From positions 79,090,414 to 79,154,413 of the forward strand of contig NC_135715.1 of NCBI RefSeq assembly GCF_964656455.1: a stretch of DNA of 64,000 nt. The letters run 5' to 3'. The notes under the pieces are model-generated. The model was not told the DNA's origin. It did no database searches and saw only the letters and a program-made list of their open reading frames with translations. The translations under genes and the position numbers were made by a program. Below, in pieces: positions 38,231-49,634 of the stretch (its first letter is position 1; every line of letters begins with the position of its first letter). The stretch is from Halichoerus grypus (taxonomy: Eukaryota > Chordata > Mammalia > Carnivora > Phocidae).

Positions 38231-38693
38231 GGAATTCTTAATCTCAGGAAACAAACTGAGGGTTGCTGGAGTGGGGGGTGGGGTGGGAGGGATGGGGTGA
38301 CTGGGTGATAGACACTGGGGAGGGTATGTGCTCTGGTAAGCGCTGTGAATTGTGCAAGACTGTTGAATCTCAGATCTGTACCTCTGAAACAAATAATGCA
38401 ATATATGTTAAGGAAAAAAAAAAAAAAGAAGAAGATAGCAGGAGGGGAAGAATGAAGGGGGGGAAATCGGAGGGGGAGAAGAACCATGAGAGACAATGGA
38501 CTCTGAAAAACAAACTGAGGGTTCTAGAGGGGAGGGGGGTGGGAGGATGGGTTAGCCTGGTGATGGGTATTGAGGAGGGCACGTTCTGCATGGAGCACTG
38601 GGTGTTATGCACAAACAATGAATCATGGAACACTACATCTAAAACTAATGATGCAATGTATGGGGATTAACATAACAATAAAAAATTAAAAAA

Positions 38694-38708
38694 AAATACT
38701 TTCCTCAA
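38694..38708 (+). repeat. L1 target-site duplication, right copy
   Basis: Exact copy of 31604-31618 following the A-rich tail of the L1. The first As could equally belong to the tail. Confidence 0.9.
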
Positions 38709-39299
38709 AGAGTTATGCAATAAAATAAACATAAAACATTTGGCTTACTTCAGGATATCAAGTTCTAGATAAATGATTAACACAATGACCTTTGCATTGG
38801 ATTATTCCCAGAGATTCTTTCATTTATGTTTGTATGGTTTTGTGTGTCAATTACACACTCTAAATTAGTCATTCAGATATGTTACATTTGCAACAGTCTA
38901 TTTTTTTCCTTTGGTGAATTGTACGTGACTGTCTTTCCAAGGCCTATCCACCTAATAAGCTAGCATGCAATATCATATGGCCTATAAAAAAAAAAATGAA
39001 AGTTTCCCATCACATGGTGATTGAGAGGATGATACCAAGATCCTCCAGACTGACCAATACCATCTTCTCTGATGGTACACAGTACACACAGGAGCCCTCA
39101 TGTCACTAAAGAGAAGAGCCTAGTACTCTAAATTCCTCACCATCACTGATTTATTTCAAAGATAGTAAAGGAATCATAAAAGACATAATATTTATTGCCT
39201 CCTCTTTCCCAGAGCACAATAGTTCAATCCGTACTTTTGACATTAAAAGTCTCCATCTGGTTCTTTAAACACATAATCCATTAAAAAGACTAATCCATG
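38709..39299. other. Intergenic DNA right of the L1
   Basis: Unique AT-rich sequence. No gene or clear repeat. Confidence 0.4.
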
Positions 39300-39501
39300 G
39301 GGCACGTGGTGGCTCAGTTGGTTAAGCATCTGACTCTTGGTTTCGGCTCAGGTCATGATCTTAGGGTGGTGAGATGAGGCTCCCCACTAAGCAGGGAGTC
39401 TGGTTCCCCTCTCTCTCTCCCTCTACTCCTTCCCATGCCCTCCACGCACCCCCCTCAGTTAATGCACTCTCTTTCTCTCTAAAATAAATAAATCTTTTTT
39501 C
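39300..39501 (+). mobile_element. CanSINE, + strand
   Basis: Head ggcacgtggtggctcagttgg, CT-rich middle, aaaataaataaatc tail. Imperfect duplication (aaagactaatccatg near 39285 versus aaaggccgatccatg at 39502) suggests an older copy. Confidence 0.88.
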
Positions 39502-42202
39502 AAAGGCCGATCCATGACTTTTGAGCATACTAGACATTAAAGCATTATATATACTTTTTTTTTAGAGAAATAATTTTGTTAAGTTAGTAAAGGACCTAAG
39601 CAAATGTTGCTCTTGCTTCTCAACCATCCAATGAACCCAACATACTCAGATTGGAGAGGGGCATTCACACAGCATACTCAGATAGGAAAGAGAGCACTGG
39701 AGAAACATGTCTAATGGAAGGAGGTCATTTACCAGCCTGAACTAAAGTTCTTAAGCAACCCAACCGCCAGTAAGTCTCGTCAGCTTGGAGTTTCTGGGAT
39801 CACTGGGCTGTGAGCTCAAATAAGGCACAGCAGAGCTAGGAGGCTGCTCTTAGGGCCTAGATAATGCTTCTCTCAATACCAGCACCACTTCACCTAGGCC
39901 ACAGTGATTTGTTTGTTGTCCTGGAAATGGAATAGAACGGCGACTTTCCAACTTGTTGTGACAGGGATCTACAGCAAGAAGTACATTTTACATTGAGTCC
40001 AGTACACACATGACTATGTGAGTATGAAAACAGAGGAAATATTTCACGAAACATTTCATAGAATGTTACCTAACCCTTCCTAAGAGCAATTCATTCTGAT
40101 GTTTTCTATTCTGTTCTATTTCATTTAATTTGGGGTGGTGGGGAGGAGGAAAGAAATTTCTTTCCCAGGAAAAGCAACACTAGACTAGAAGAAAATATTA
40201 TCCATTTTTCTCCCACTGTCTTCCAAGTATGTGCATTTTACAAAAACTTCCCGACCAGTCTTCGCAGTGCCATCTACTGCACCCTCTGGGGATTGCAAGT
40301 GCCTTTTTTTTTTCCTGGCACCGAAATTTTTTTAAGCATGAGATTAAATCAGAGAACTCTACATACCAATATGTGCTTCTTCCTCCAAAGGAGAAACAGT
40401 TTAAGAAGTTTAGATTAATAGCTAACATGCAAACCCAGCTCTGAATTCTAGGACCAAAGACTTCATATCCAATTCCAGAAGAGGGGCTTTCCAAGTCAGA
40501 GAACATCCCCTGATTGGGACCTCAGGAGGAAACCGACCATGTAATCAGTGGTTTCCAGAGAGTGACAAATTTAAATTCAGGACATCCTAGACTAACATTT
40601 CACAGAAAACTGCTGTGGCCTATCAAATATAAGCAGGGAATCTCTCTATATTCCCTTTGTCAAACCTATGCCTGTAATTTTTTTTTCCTAAGCAACTCAT
40701 GAGTGTTTACTGTACCCGAACTTATTCCAAAAGCTCTTTAAGATGATATAGAACACAATGTTGTTGTAACACAAACTAAAATGTAGAAATCTCTTTTGTT
40801 TCTTTGGAATGAGGCAGAATTTTCATTTTGACAAGTCACCACAGCTTTCAGAATATAATTTTTATATTCACTAGACATAACTTTTCTCTACCAGTTTGCC
40901 TAGGGAGTTTTAGCTTTCAATTCATTTCTGACCAACATGTACTTTTGATACAAATACATTTGGAAGTATCTTTGTAATTGCTCCACTGTCTGCTTAAATA
41001 ATCATAAAAGAGCTACACTGATGTTTTTGCAAATAAGAGCATATGCTCGTCCAGTAAAACCACTGCCTTGCCACTAAGACACGTCCAACAACATGAATTT
41101 CCCCCCAAACATTTTATGTGTGAATATAAGAATAGAATGAGGAAAATGAAAAGACTTATAACAGTTCTAGTCACAACTCAAAAGCTAGAACTTTTATGAG
41201 ATGCCTTTAATTTGAAAGTGAAGAGAAGAACAATTAAATTATTGAAGTCTGGGATCTTTTCTCTTTTTTTAACTCTTTGGATGTAACCACTGATTTTTTT
41301 CCCTAAGAGATTTGACATTAACAATTTTTAGGATACATGAATGAGGACGTGGGTCAATGACGCAGAGAGAAACCATAGTGAAATGGTGTTCTATAATAAC
41401 TATTCACAAAAATTTAAAAAGCTCACACTGGGACCACTCCTGCTTTTAAATTATATTATTATATGTAAGTTGTTATTAATTACCCAGATATGCCAAGGGT
41501 TCGCTATATCTTCAGTTTCCAACTGCAATTTTGAGGAAGGCTGAACTTTCTGGATTTTTTGCCAATTATTAATATGATTAATATTTCAACAGCAAAATCA
41601 AGAATATAGGTGTAGACCAGTAGCTAATGGCTCTAATAACAAATAGCTAAGAGACATTCAATGATTCTAACCTGCTCTAAAACTGCCAAGGATTAGGACA
41701 GGGACTCCATTCTCTCACAAGACTCTTCTTGTCCTGAAATATTTTCTGCTATCTCCTACATATGATTTGTGAGTCAGAAATTTAACTGAGACATTTTTAT
41801 GTAGATTCAGATCATCCTTCCCAGAGGGCATCCAAGGGGCTGCCCCATTAGGCAGCTGGTGAGCAATCATCCATTAAAATATGTTAAGAAATATCATTTT
41901 TCTCACACCGATTTCTTACACGGGAGCAACTTTTCTTTCTGGTTTGTTTATAAAACAGCTGTCAAATTAAAATACCAAATAGCTTTAAATATTAGCATTT
42001 CACCTTATAACCTGACAACTGCACCATTTTAAATACCTGCAAAAAAGTTCAACTCAATTATAAACACCTGGGGTTTGCCTGCTTGCTCCGAAGCACATAC
42101 ATAAAAATATTAGTCATACGTCTCTTGGACACTCCGAAGTGACAAGGTGTGCCTATAACAGGTCCTCCTCAGTTAATCATCAATAGCTACTCGATAAGTG
42201 CC

Positions 42203-42370
42203 TGATTTTTCCTGGGAATTGCTTCATTCGAGACGAATTACTCCTGGGAATTACTTCATTCAAGACCAATTACTCCTGGGAATTGCTTCCTTCCAGACTA
42301 ATTTTTCCTGGGAATTGCTTCCTTCAAGACCAATTTTTCCTGGGAATTGCTTCATTCAAGACCAATTCAG
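42203..42370 (+). repeat. Minisatellite, five copies of a 32-bp unit
   Basis: The word cctgggaatt recurs at 42211, 42243, 42275, 42307 and 42339, an exact 32-bp period. Each unit reads cctgggaattgcttc, then (a/c)ttc(a/c)agac(c/t/g)aatt and a T-rich spacer, with a few substitutions. 32 is not a multiple of three, so the open frame across it is incidental. Confidence 0.95.
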
Positions 42371-42842
42371 GAGACGCCAGAGTTTTTTCCACAAAGCCAA
42401 GTCAAAAAATATTCCCTATATTGCTCAGTGCCTACAAATTAATAAGACAAATGCAGGCCCATCAAGCAGCAGGTTCAATCTGAGCACCTAGCATGTTCTG
42501 TGGTCCTGGGAAGAGGGCAGAACTTTCTCTAGGAGCTGGTATGTTCAAAGATGAAGACATGTGAAAACAGGGCGACAAAATTAAGGCTTATTTTCAATGT
42601 TTACCTTTAACAAAATGATGCTTTTAGCCAAGAAGAAAAAAGTCAGCAATATGATTATGCTATTCACAAAATGATTACAGGATTTACAAAAGTATTAATT
42701 TGTGCTATGATCTGCTGATTGTATATATGTCTAAGCTCATGTGGAAATAACTTCAAATATCCAAATTTAAGACCCTTTTCCATCTTAACCTCTTCTTCTC
42801 TTCCTCCTCTACTCTGGAGGACACAAAAACATATATTTAAGA

Positions 42843-42876
42843 TTTTCTTCCTTACCAAGTCTGGTAAGGAAGAAAA
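42843..42876. repeat. Perfect 15-bp inverted repeat with 4-nt loop
   Basis: Left arm TTTTCTTCCTTACCA (42843-42857), loop AGTC, right arm TGGTAAGGAAGAAAA (42862-42876). All 15 positions pair. Confidence 0.95.
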
Positions 42877-44006
42877 CACCAACACACAGAAAAACAACAC
42901 AAATCACACAAAACAGAACAAATTCAGGTTAAGACTTAAGAGCTGAAGGAAGTCTAGCTAGTCCCCAAATAGGAGCAGCTGTGATATACAATTAGCCACA
43001 CACTAATTATGAAAATCAGGAGAATAAGTCTGGGAAAACACGGATAAGGAAGTTGAACAGCAACCTATTAATCAGGAGACAGACACTAAAACCTAAGATG
43101 AAATTTTTCAATGGGGGAAAGTGAGTCAACTTTCAATCTCCAAACCATCTTTACCGGCAAGCTTCCTACAATGGTTCTAGAGCCTTCCTTCATTCCACCT
43201 CAGACAGAGTTCTAAACAGCGCTGCCCCTGCGCCCCGAGCGGGAGGAGTGGGGGGGGGGCCGGGGGACTGAAAGGAGGGGCCTACCGGCCAGCACCCCAC
43301 CATCCATCCTGAGACACCTCCCACCTCAACTCTGATGTGTGCTCAGACCCAGGAGGTTCCTCTACTCCACCCGGCTTTGCTTTGTAATTTCTAAAAAGCC
43401 AATTCAGCACGTCTCTCAGATGGGCCATGTAAAGGCTTTTGGCAGCTCTTGGGGCTTTGTCTCTTCATGAACGACACTCCTTCATATACTAAGACTTAGA
43501 GCGGGAAGGTGGAGTAGTAACCGCAGGAAAAAATTCACGTTCGCCCATACAAGAATGGCCTAAATTGGCCCATGGCAATGGCGCACCAGTTTTACGAGGA
43601 AAAGTCAATGCTTTCACGCTAATGGTGGCAATCATGGGAAATCCATTTCTGAGGCTAGATCTGCTCTGCCAGGGTGAATCATCATCTTTGCTTCACATAA
43701 AACTGACCTAAGGAAAGATGAGCATGAGAGCGAGTGAGCATGCCTGCACTTCCACACTGGCTGTTCTTTGCAGGAATCATGAACCAAGTTACCTGAGCAG
43801 GTAACAGCCACCAAGGCTTGATGCTCCTTCCCCAACGTGGCCTGGCCTGCCCTAGCAGTTTTAATTCTCCATCCACTGCATCTCGAGACATCAAAATACC
43901 CAAACAAATGTGGACAATGAGATCTCATAATCCGAGATCAAGCCTCCAGAAGAACTGAGCAGCCCAGGATCTTCTCCAAAAAGCCTATCCATGCTCCCCT
44001 TTCATA

Positions 44007-44033
44007 GTGTGTGTGTGTGTGTGTGTGTGTGTG
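44007..44033. repeat. (GT)n microsatellite
   Basis: About 13 uninterrupted GT units, roughly 1 kb upstream of the GJB2 promoter. Confidence 0.95.
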
Positions 44034-44991
44034 CAGGGGAAGGGGGGCCCATAGACTTCATTCATACTCTTTCTTTCTTTCTGAATAATCAGAGTCTCCC
44101 CCAACCCACATTTGAGTAACTGCCTTGTGAAGGGAGGAGGAAGTGGGCAGAGCCCAGGTAGAGCACCCTCTGCCTTGGTGCAGATGGCTGGGCATCCACA
44201 TCCAGGGCCCTCGGAGAAGCCCTGTGCCATCCTTGGCAAGAACAAAACTCGTCTCCCCCACCACCTCCAACCCTAACCCTTGGCATTTTGTTGAAAGTGG
44301 TCGATCAGAAAGGGAAGTCAAGGAGGCGTTGGCCTTTGGGGGAAGGAAGAAGCAGGAACTTGGCCAGCCCAGTGGCCCCACCTGCTCGCCCACTCTGAAC
44401 CCAAAGTCCAAGGAGGGAACAGACCCTGTGCCACCGCGCTGCAGCGGAGAGCCTCGCAAGGAACTGGAACCTCCACGGCCTGAACTTAAATCTTCAAATC
44501 GTTGGGAACGTCTGTTTTTCTAATAATTAAAAAATATATATATATATTAAAGCAGAGCTTTAAATACAATAGCACTGTTGAACTAGTCCAAGTAGAAATA
44601 ATAATAACAGCAACAACAACTATCCTTTAACCCCACCCATCCCCAAAACGCAGGGAGACAGGGCCTGGGGCTTTGCATCCTCCTCAGGTCACAAGGCTCA
44701 GCCTCCCCTGGCTCTGACCCGGAGCGGAGGGGCTGGGGTGGCGAGGGGGGCCCGGGGCGCTTGGGGACCCAGGGGAATCCAGGCGCTCCGGGGTGCTTGG
44801 GGGCACCACGGGGCCCAGGATCTCCGGTACCTCGGGGGGCGATCGAGGGATCCGGGTCCCGGGGAAGCTCTGGCTACCGGGGAGGCCCTGCCCGCCCCGC
44901 CCGCAGCATTGGGGGCGGCCGGGCAGCGAGGAGCCGCCCCCTCCGTAACCTTCTAAATAGCTTCAGGGAAGAGGCGGAGTGTGGGGTGCGG

Positions 44992-44997
44992 TTAAAA
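44992..44997 (+). promoter_or_regulatory. GJB2: GJB2 TATA-like TTAAAA box
   Basis: TTAAAA within GGTGCGGTTAAAAGGCG. GC boxes lie upstream (GGGGGCGG at 44911-44918 and the reverse form CCCGCCCCGCCC at 44891-44902). This matches the described human GJB2 basal promoter, which uses a TTAAAA element and Sp1-type GC boxes. A donor site follows about 195 bp downstream. Transcription start is inferred near 45020. Confidence 0.85.
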
Positions 44998-45019
44998 GGC
45001 GTCGCAGGGGCAGGCAGGT

Positions 45020-45187
45020 GTTGAAGACCCGACGCGCCCGGCGCGCTCCGCTCTCCGGGACTCGCAGCCAGTCGGCGGCGCCGCAGCCCACAGCCAGTGC
45101 CGAGGCGGCCGCGGCCAGCACCCGCCCAGACCCCGGGGAGCGCACAGCCGCCACCCGCGACCTCGCCGAGCGCTCCCTCCCGCACAG
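45020..45187 (+). other. GJB2: GJB2 non-coding exon 1
   Basis: Ends at 45187 at the donor CACAG|GTGAGG. The start is inferred from the TTAAAA spacing. It contains no ATG and is entirely 5'UTR, as in other mammals, where GJB2 has one non-coding and one coding exon. Loss of this donor in humans (the -23+1 change) is a known deafness allele; the donor here is intact. Confidence 0.8.
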
Positions 45188-47212
45188 GTGAGGCCGCGCC
45201 GCCGGCGCCCGACCCTCAGCGCCCCGGGACCGCCTGGGCTGGGGGACCCCGCGCCGGGAGGGACCCCGGGACGGCTAGGCCTCGGGGACCTGGCCGCGGC
45301 CGGGGAACCCGGGTCCCCCCAGCTGGACCCGGCGTGCACTGAGTCCACTGCGCCGTCCTTGTCCCGGGCAGAGGCGACAGCGGACCTGGGGCGGAGGGCA
45401 AGGAGCGAGAGCGAACTTCTGGAAAAGGGAGTGAGTTCCTTCGGCCGAGTTCTGAAATTCGAATCGGGCTGTTCCGGCCGGATTTGCAGCGGCGCGCAGG
45501 GGAAGGGGACGTGGTAACCGAAGCCCAGAGGCAGTGATCGGGTTCGGCGCGCAGGGCGGGGGAGGGGAAGCCAGCCAGCCGGAGACAGTTCGACCTCGGC
45601 GTGATTGATTGTCGATAATGTTCCTCCCGGGAAATTCTCGCACAGCCGCCGGCTTGCTTTAACTGCAGCCCCTAGAAGTTTTTAATGGGCTGAAGGCTTA
45701 GTTCCTGAAGAAAAATCCATTTCGTTTGGTAGCAGGAAGCCTTCACAGGAGGAAACTGACCTTTACCTCCTCGCACTGCCTTTGCAAAGAAAATCACTCA
45801 GGTCGAGGTCCAGCAGAGATTAACTAGAACTCCCTGCCCGCTGGGAGCCCAGAGCCCCAAACCGCAGCCTAAATCTGAGCTGAGACTTTGGTTGCTTCTC
45901 TTTTTCCTTAACAATCAAGAACGTTTATCTCCAGGTGGGCTTTTCCAGCTGGACGGAAAGCTTTAGGACATTTGTTTACAAATGAGGTAGTGTGCAGCTG
46001 AGAAACGGGTTCTTTAGGACGGTTGCTTTAGCCCTTCAAGGTTCCCTCAGTGGAGGGGGGAAATAAGCCTAAATGGTGTGTGTCTTTCAGTTTTCTGACA
46101 GCCTGACCCGTCTGACCGTGACCATTTCCTTGGTATGACCCTGTCTTGAGATGTTTGGTGACAGCCATGTCCCCATTAGCTCTTTGAGTCTCTTTCAAAA
46201 CTAGTGCGCTCAGTGAGGCGCAATTACAGACGCCTCTGAGGGGGTGGGGGCGCTCTGTGGAGAGGTCAGCCGTCCAAAAAGTAAGGACTGAGAAGAAGTT
46301 AAGGGGTAGAGAATTCCTTTTGCCTTTTCTGCAACTTGGTGATTCACCCAGTGCCTTCCCTAAAGAACAGAACCAGCTCCTCAACTCACTGCTGGCGGAA
46401 CTCCAAACAATTACAGGGTGGTGTGGGCCAGATAGGAGCCTGCCCATGACCCATCTGCCAGGTCAAGAAAGGCAGGAGAGCAGCTCCCTGGATGATTTGA
46501 ACATTGAGAACAATGCCAGCCTGCTTGGTTAGTCCATCTTGAGCTATTACCCCTGTCTCATCTGGGGAGCAAATTTTAATTTGCTCCTCTTCCTAGAAGG
46601 ATGTTTTAAAGATCCTTTAAAACATTTTGGTGGCAACTCAACCAAAAGCTTTAAAAAACAACAACAATATAGGGTTTACTTTGAACTGAATTTGTCTCAA
46701 CTGTTGATGATTGGACTGGTTGATGGTAGAGCGTGAGATCCTTGGTTCCCTGGAAGAGGCAAAGGCGTAAGCCCCACCCCTCGATTTGTAGCCAGATGTA
46801 CTGAATTAAACCGTGGACAGTTTATTTCAGTGAGTGTTCTGCTTTCCAGTTGGTAAGTGCCGACGAGGAACTGGACTGTCTAATTTCATAAAATTGTTTG
46901 GTTAAAAGATGACTTTTGGCTCACCTAGGAACCTCCTAGACAGTCTGTGTCTGAAAGAGTCAGGGCTGAACCGGGACTAAACCCTGGTTTCTTCCAGTTG
47001 ATGTGTCTCTTTGTCAAGCTGAGTAGGGCTAACTGTTTCCCAAGCACATTTCAATCTTACCTAGTTTTTCTGTCTGGGACTCTTCTCCACGTCTCTCCTG
47101 GCTCCTCTGGCCAAGGTGGCATTGGATGGCTTCAGCCAGACCTTGGTGCCCCACAACAGTGCCCAAGATGAAAGGTGTTTGTTCCAAGCCTGCTTAAGAA
47201 GTCCATCAGGAA

Positions 47213-47407
47213 GGGCGCCTGGGTGGCCCAGTTGGTTAAGCGACTGCCTTCGGCTCAGGTCATGATCCTGGAGTCCCGGGATCGAGTCCCACATCGGGCT
47301 CCCTGCTCAGCAAGGAGTCTGCTTCTCCCTCTGACCCTCCTCCCTCTCATGCTCTCTGTCTCTCATTCTCTCTCTCGCAAATAAATAAAATCTTAAAAAA
47401 AAAAAAA
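47213..47407 (+). mobile_element. CanSINE, + strand, in GJB2 intron 1
   Basis: Full-length with head gcgcctgggtggcccagttgg and a long A tail. Perfect 17-bp duplication aagaagtccatcaggaa at 47196-47212 and 47408-47424, so recent. Confidence 0.95.
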
Positions 47408-48146
47408 AAGAAGTCCATCAGGAAACAGGACCCAACTTGCTCAAAATGAGGAGAGAATTTAACATAAGAAGGAGGATTCACTATCAGCTTAGAAGGGGTG
47501 GAAAACAGATCACTCACCAGAATCCTAGAGAGGTGAAATCCTGTTTACAAAAGAGGTTGATTGAGACAGATGGGGTGTAACTATGAATAAATGAAGACAC
47601 CTCATATCCTGGGATGAAGAGAAGGCCACTGTCTCATGAAAGATTGATCCACAGGCTTCTCCAAATCCCTTTTCAATGAGTAGTACAATACCCCAGCACG
47701 CTTTGGTTCTAAACTTCAATGCAGTGACTCACCCTGTAGGACCAGTGATGGGGGGAATCACTGAGTTAAATTTTCTGTCATTTTTCTTAGTGTGCCTCTT
47801 TAAAAGGCTTCTAAATTAAAACCAGAGCCCTAAATAAAAATGTACCGGTACAATTACCAAACAGATATCCCTCAGTACTAACCGAGCAATCAGTCCCAGC
47901 ATGGCAGTGAGGACCACTAATCCATATACAAAAAGTATGCCAAAATCCATGCAGAGTGGCTTTGCTGCATGGAAAGACTGATTCTAACCTGCACCTTTTT
48001 ATGTAGAAAAAGGAAATGAAGGCTTTTGTGAAATTTTAACTTGGGAGTGCCTTAAATATAAACTTTACCATTGGTACCAGTCATTTTACTCCTACGTCCC
48101 AAGTCCATGAATGTGAACTGAAATATTTTTAAGGAAAGTGGCTCAA

Positions 48147-48337
48147 GGGCACCTGGGTGGCTCAGTGGGTTAAGTATCTGCCTTCGGCTCAGGTCATGAT
48201 CCAGGATCCTGGGATCGAGCCCCGCATCGGGCTCCCTGCTCAGCGGGGAGCCTGCTTCTCCCTCTGCCTGCCGCTCCCCCTGTTTGTGTGCACTCTCTCT
48301 CTCTCTGTCAGATAAGTAAATAAAATCTTAAAAAAAG
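48147..48337 (+). mobile_element. CanSINE, + strand, in GJB2 intron 1
   Basis: Well-preserved head (gcacctgggtggctcagtggg) and taaataaaatc tail. Its A tail has grown into the adjacent GAAA microsatellite, obscuring the target-site duplication. Confidence 0.92.
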
Positions 48338-48352
48338 AAAGAAAGAAAGAAA

Positions 48353-48404
<52 letters not shown>

Positions 48405-48417
48405 AAAGAAAGAAAAG
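48338..48417. repeat. (GAAA)n microsatellite from a SINE tail
   Basis: About 80 bp of GAAA repeats with one early interruption, directly after the CanSINE tail and about 520 bp before the GJB2 coding-exon acceptor. It explains the Phe/Leu/Ser-rich open frames on the - strand. Confidence 0.95.
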
Positions 48418-48824
48418 GGCTCTGCAGGGAGATGTCCCATTGGCCTTTAAGGCAAGGCTGGCCTCAGCTAGTATCAGTCCCACTGGCATCATCCAAAACT
48501 TGAGGCTAACAGGCAGATGCAACAGCTGAGTGCTGATCCAGTGCTGAGTAACTCAAGCAGAGTGTGCAGAGTGCAGAGAGTTGGGTCAGTACTAATTAGT
48601 GCCTTTAAGTTAGTGACTACTTTTGCTTGTGGTGCTCCTCCCCCACCCCCCAAACCTTTATTATGTGCTAAACACTGGGTGAATTATTCCAGTGAATAAG
48701 CTACTCTTTATTAGAGAACGCATACAAACATGTTCCAGGTGGTTTGGGAACTATACATCTAATCCTACGGCAAACTAGGTTGGTTTTGTTTTCACCTTTT
48801 TTGGTGAGGTTGTGTAAGAGTTGA

Positions 48825-49634
<810 letters not shown>

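Larger units (their letters stand above)
31619..38693 (+). mobile_element. Near-full-length carnivore LINE-1, inactivated
   Basis: About 7.07 kb with all parts in order: GC-rich 5'UTR (31619-32660) starting with a YY1-like word AAGATGGTGG at 31632, a T-rich region with an internal duplication (32690-33460), ORF1, ORF2, a G-rich 3'UTR (38230-38660) and an A-rich tail. It is flanked by a perfect 15-bp target-site duplication (aaatactttcctcaa at 31604-31618 and 38694-38708), so the insertion is fairly recent. Both ORFs are broken, so it cannot move by itself. It lies between GJB6 and GJB2, in the same orientation, about 6.3 kb upstream of the GJB2 TTAAAA box. Confidence 0.95.
39502..44700. other. 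Repeat-poor DNA upstream of GJB2
   Basis: About 5.2 kb in which I see no SINE, LINE or LTR, in a window otherwise full of them. It holds a 5 x 32-bp minisatellite (42203-42370), a 15-bp perfect hairpin (42843-42876), a small GC-rich patch (43200-43290) and a GT dinucleotide run (44007-44033). Open frames (40198-40506, 43632-43928, 44058-44459) have no family features. Candidate home of GJB2 regulatory elements, by inference only. Confidence 0.5.
44700..45660. promoter_or_regulatory. CpG island over GJB2 promoter and exon 1
   Basis: About 960 bp of GC- and CpG-rich sequence flanked by AT-rich DNA, centred on the TTAAAA box and exon 1. The 5' part (44727-44790) is unusually G-rich, with many runs of three or more G. 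Open frames across the island (for example 44738-44956 and 44992-45348) are compositional and show no protein-family features. Confidence 0.8.

Noticed and set aside
42203..42370. CRISPR-like array
   Set aside because: The 32-bp units abut directly with no unique spacers, and the genome is a mammal's; it is a minisatellite.
44268..44282. Telomere-like ccctaaccc word
   Set aside because: A single short occurrence, not an array.
48240..48522. Phe/Leu/Ser-rich open frames on the - strand
   Set aside because: Translation of the GAAA microsatellite and SINE tail.
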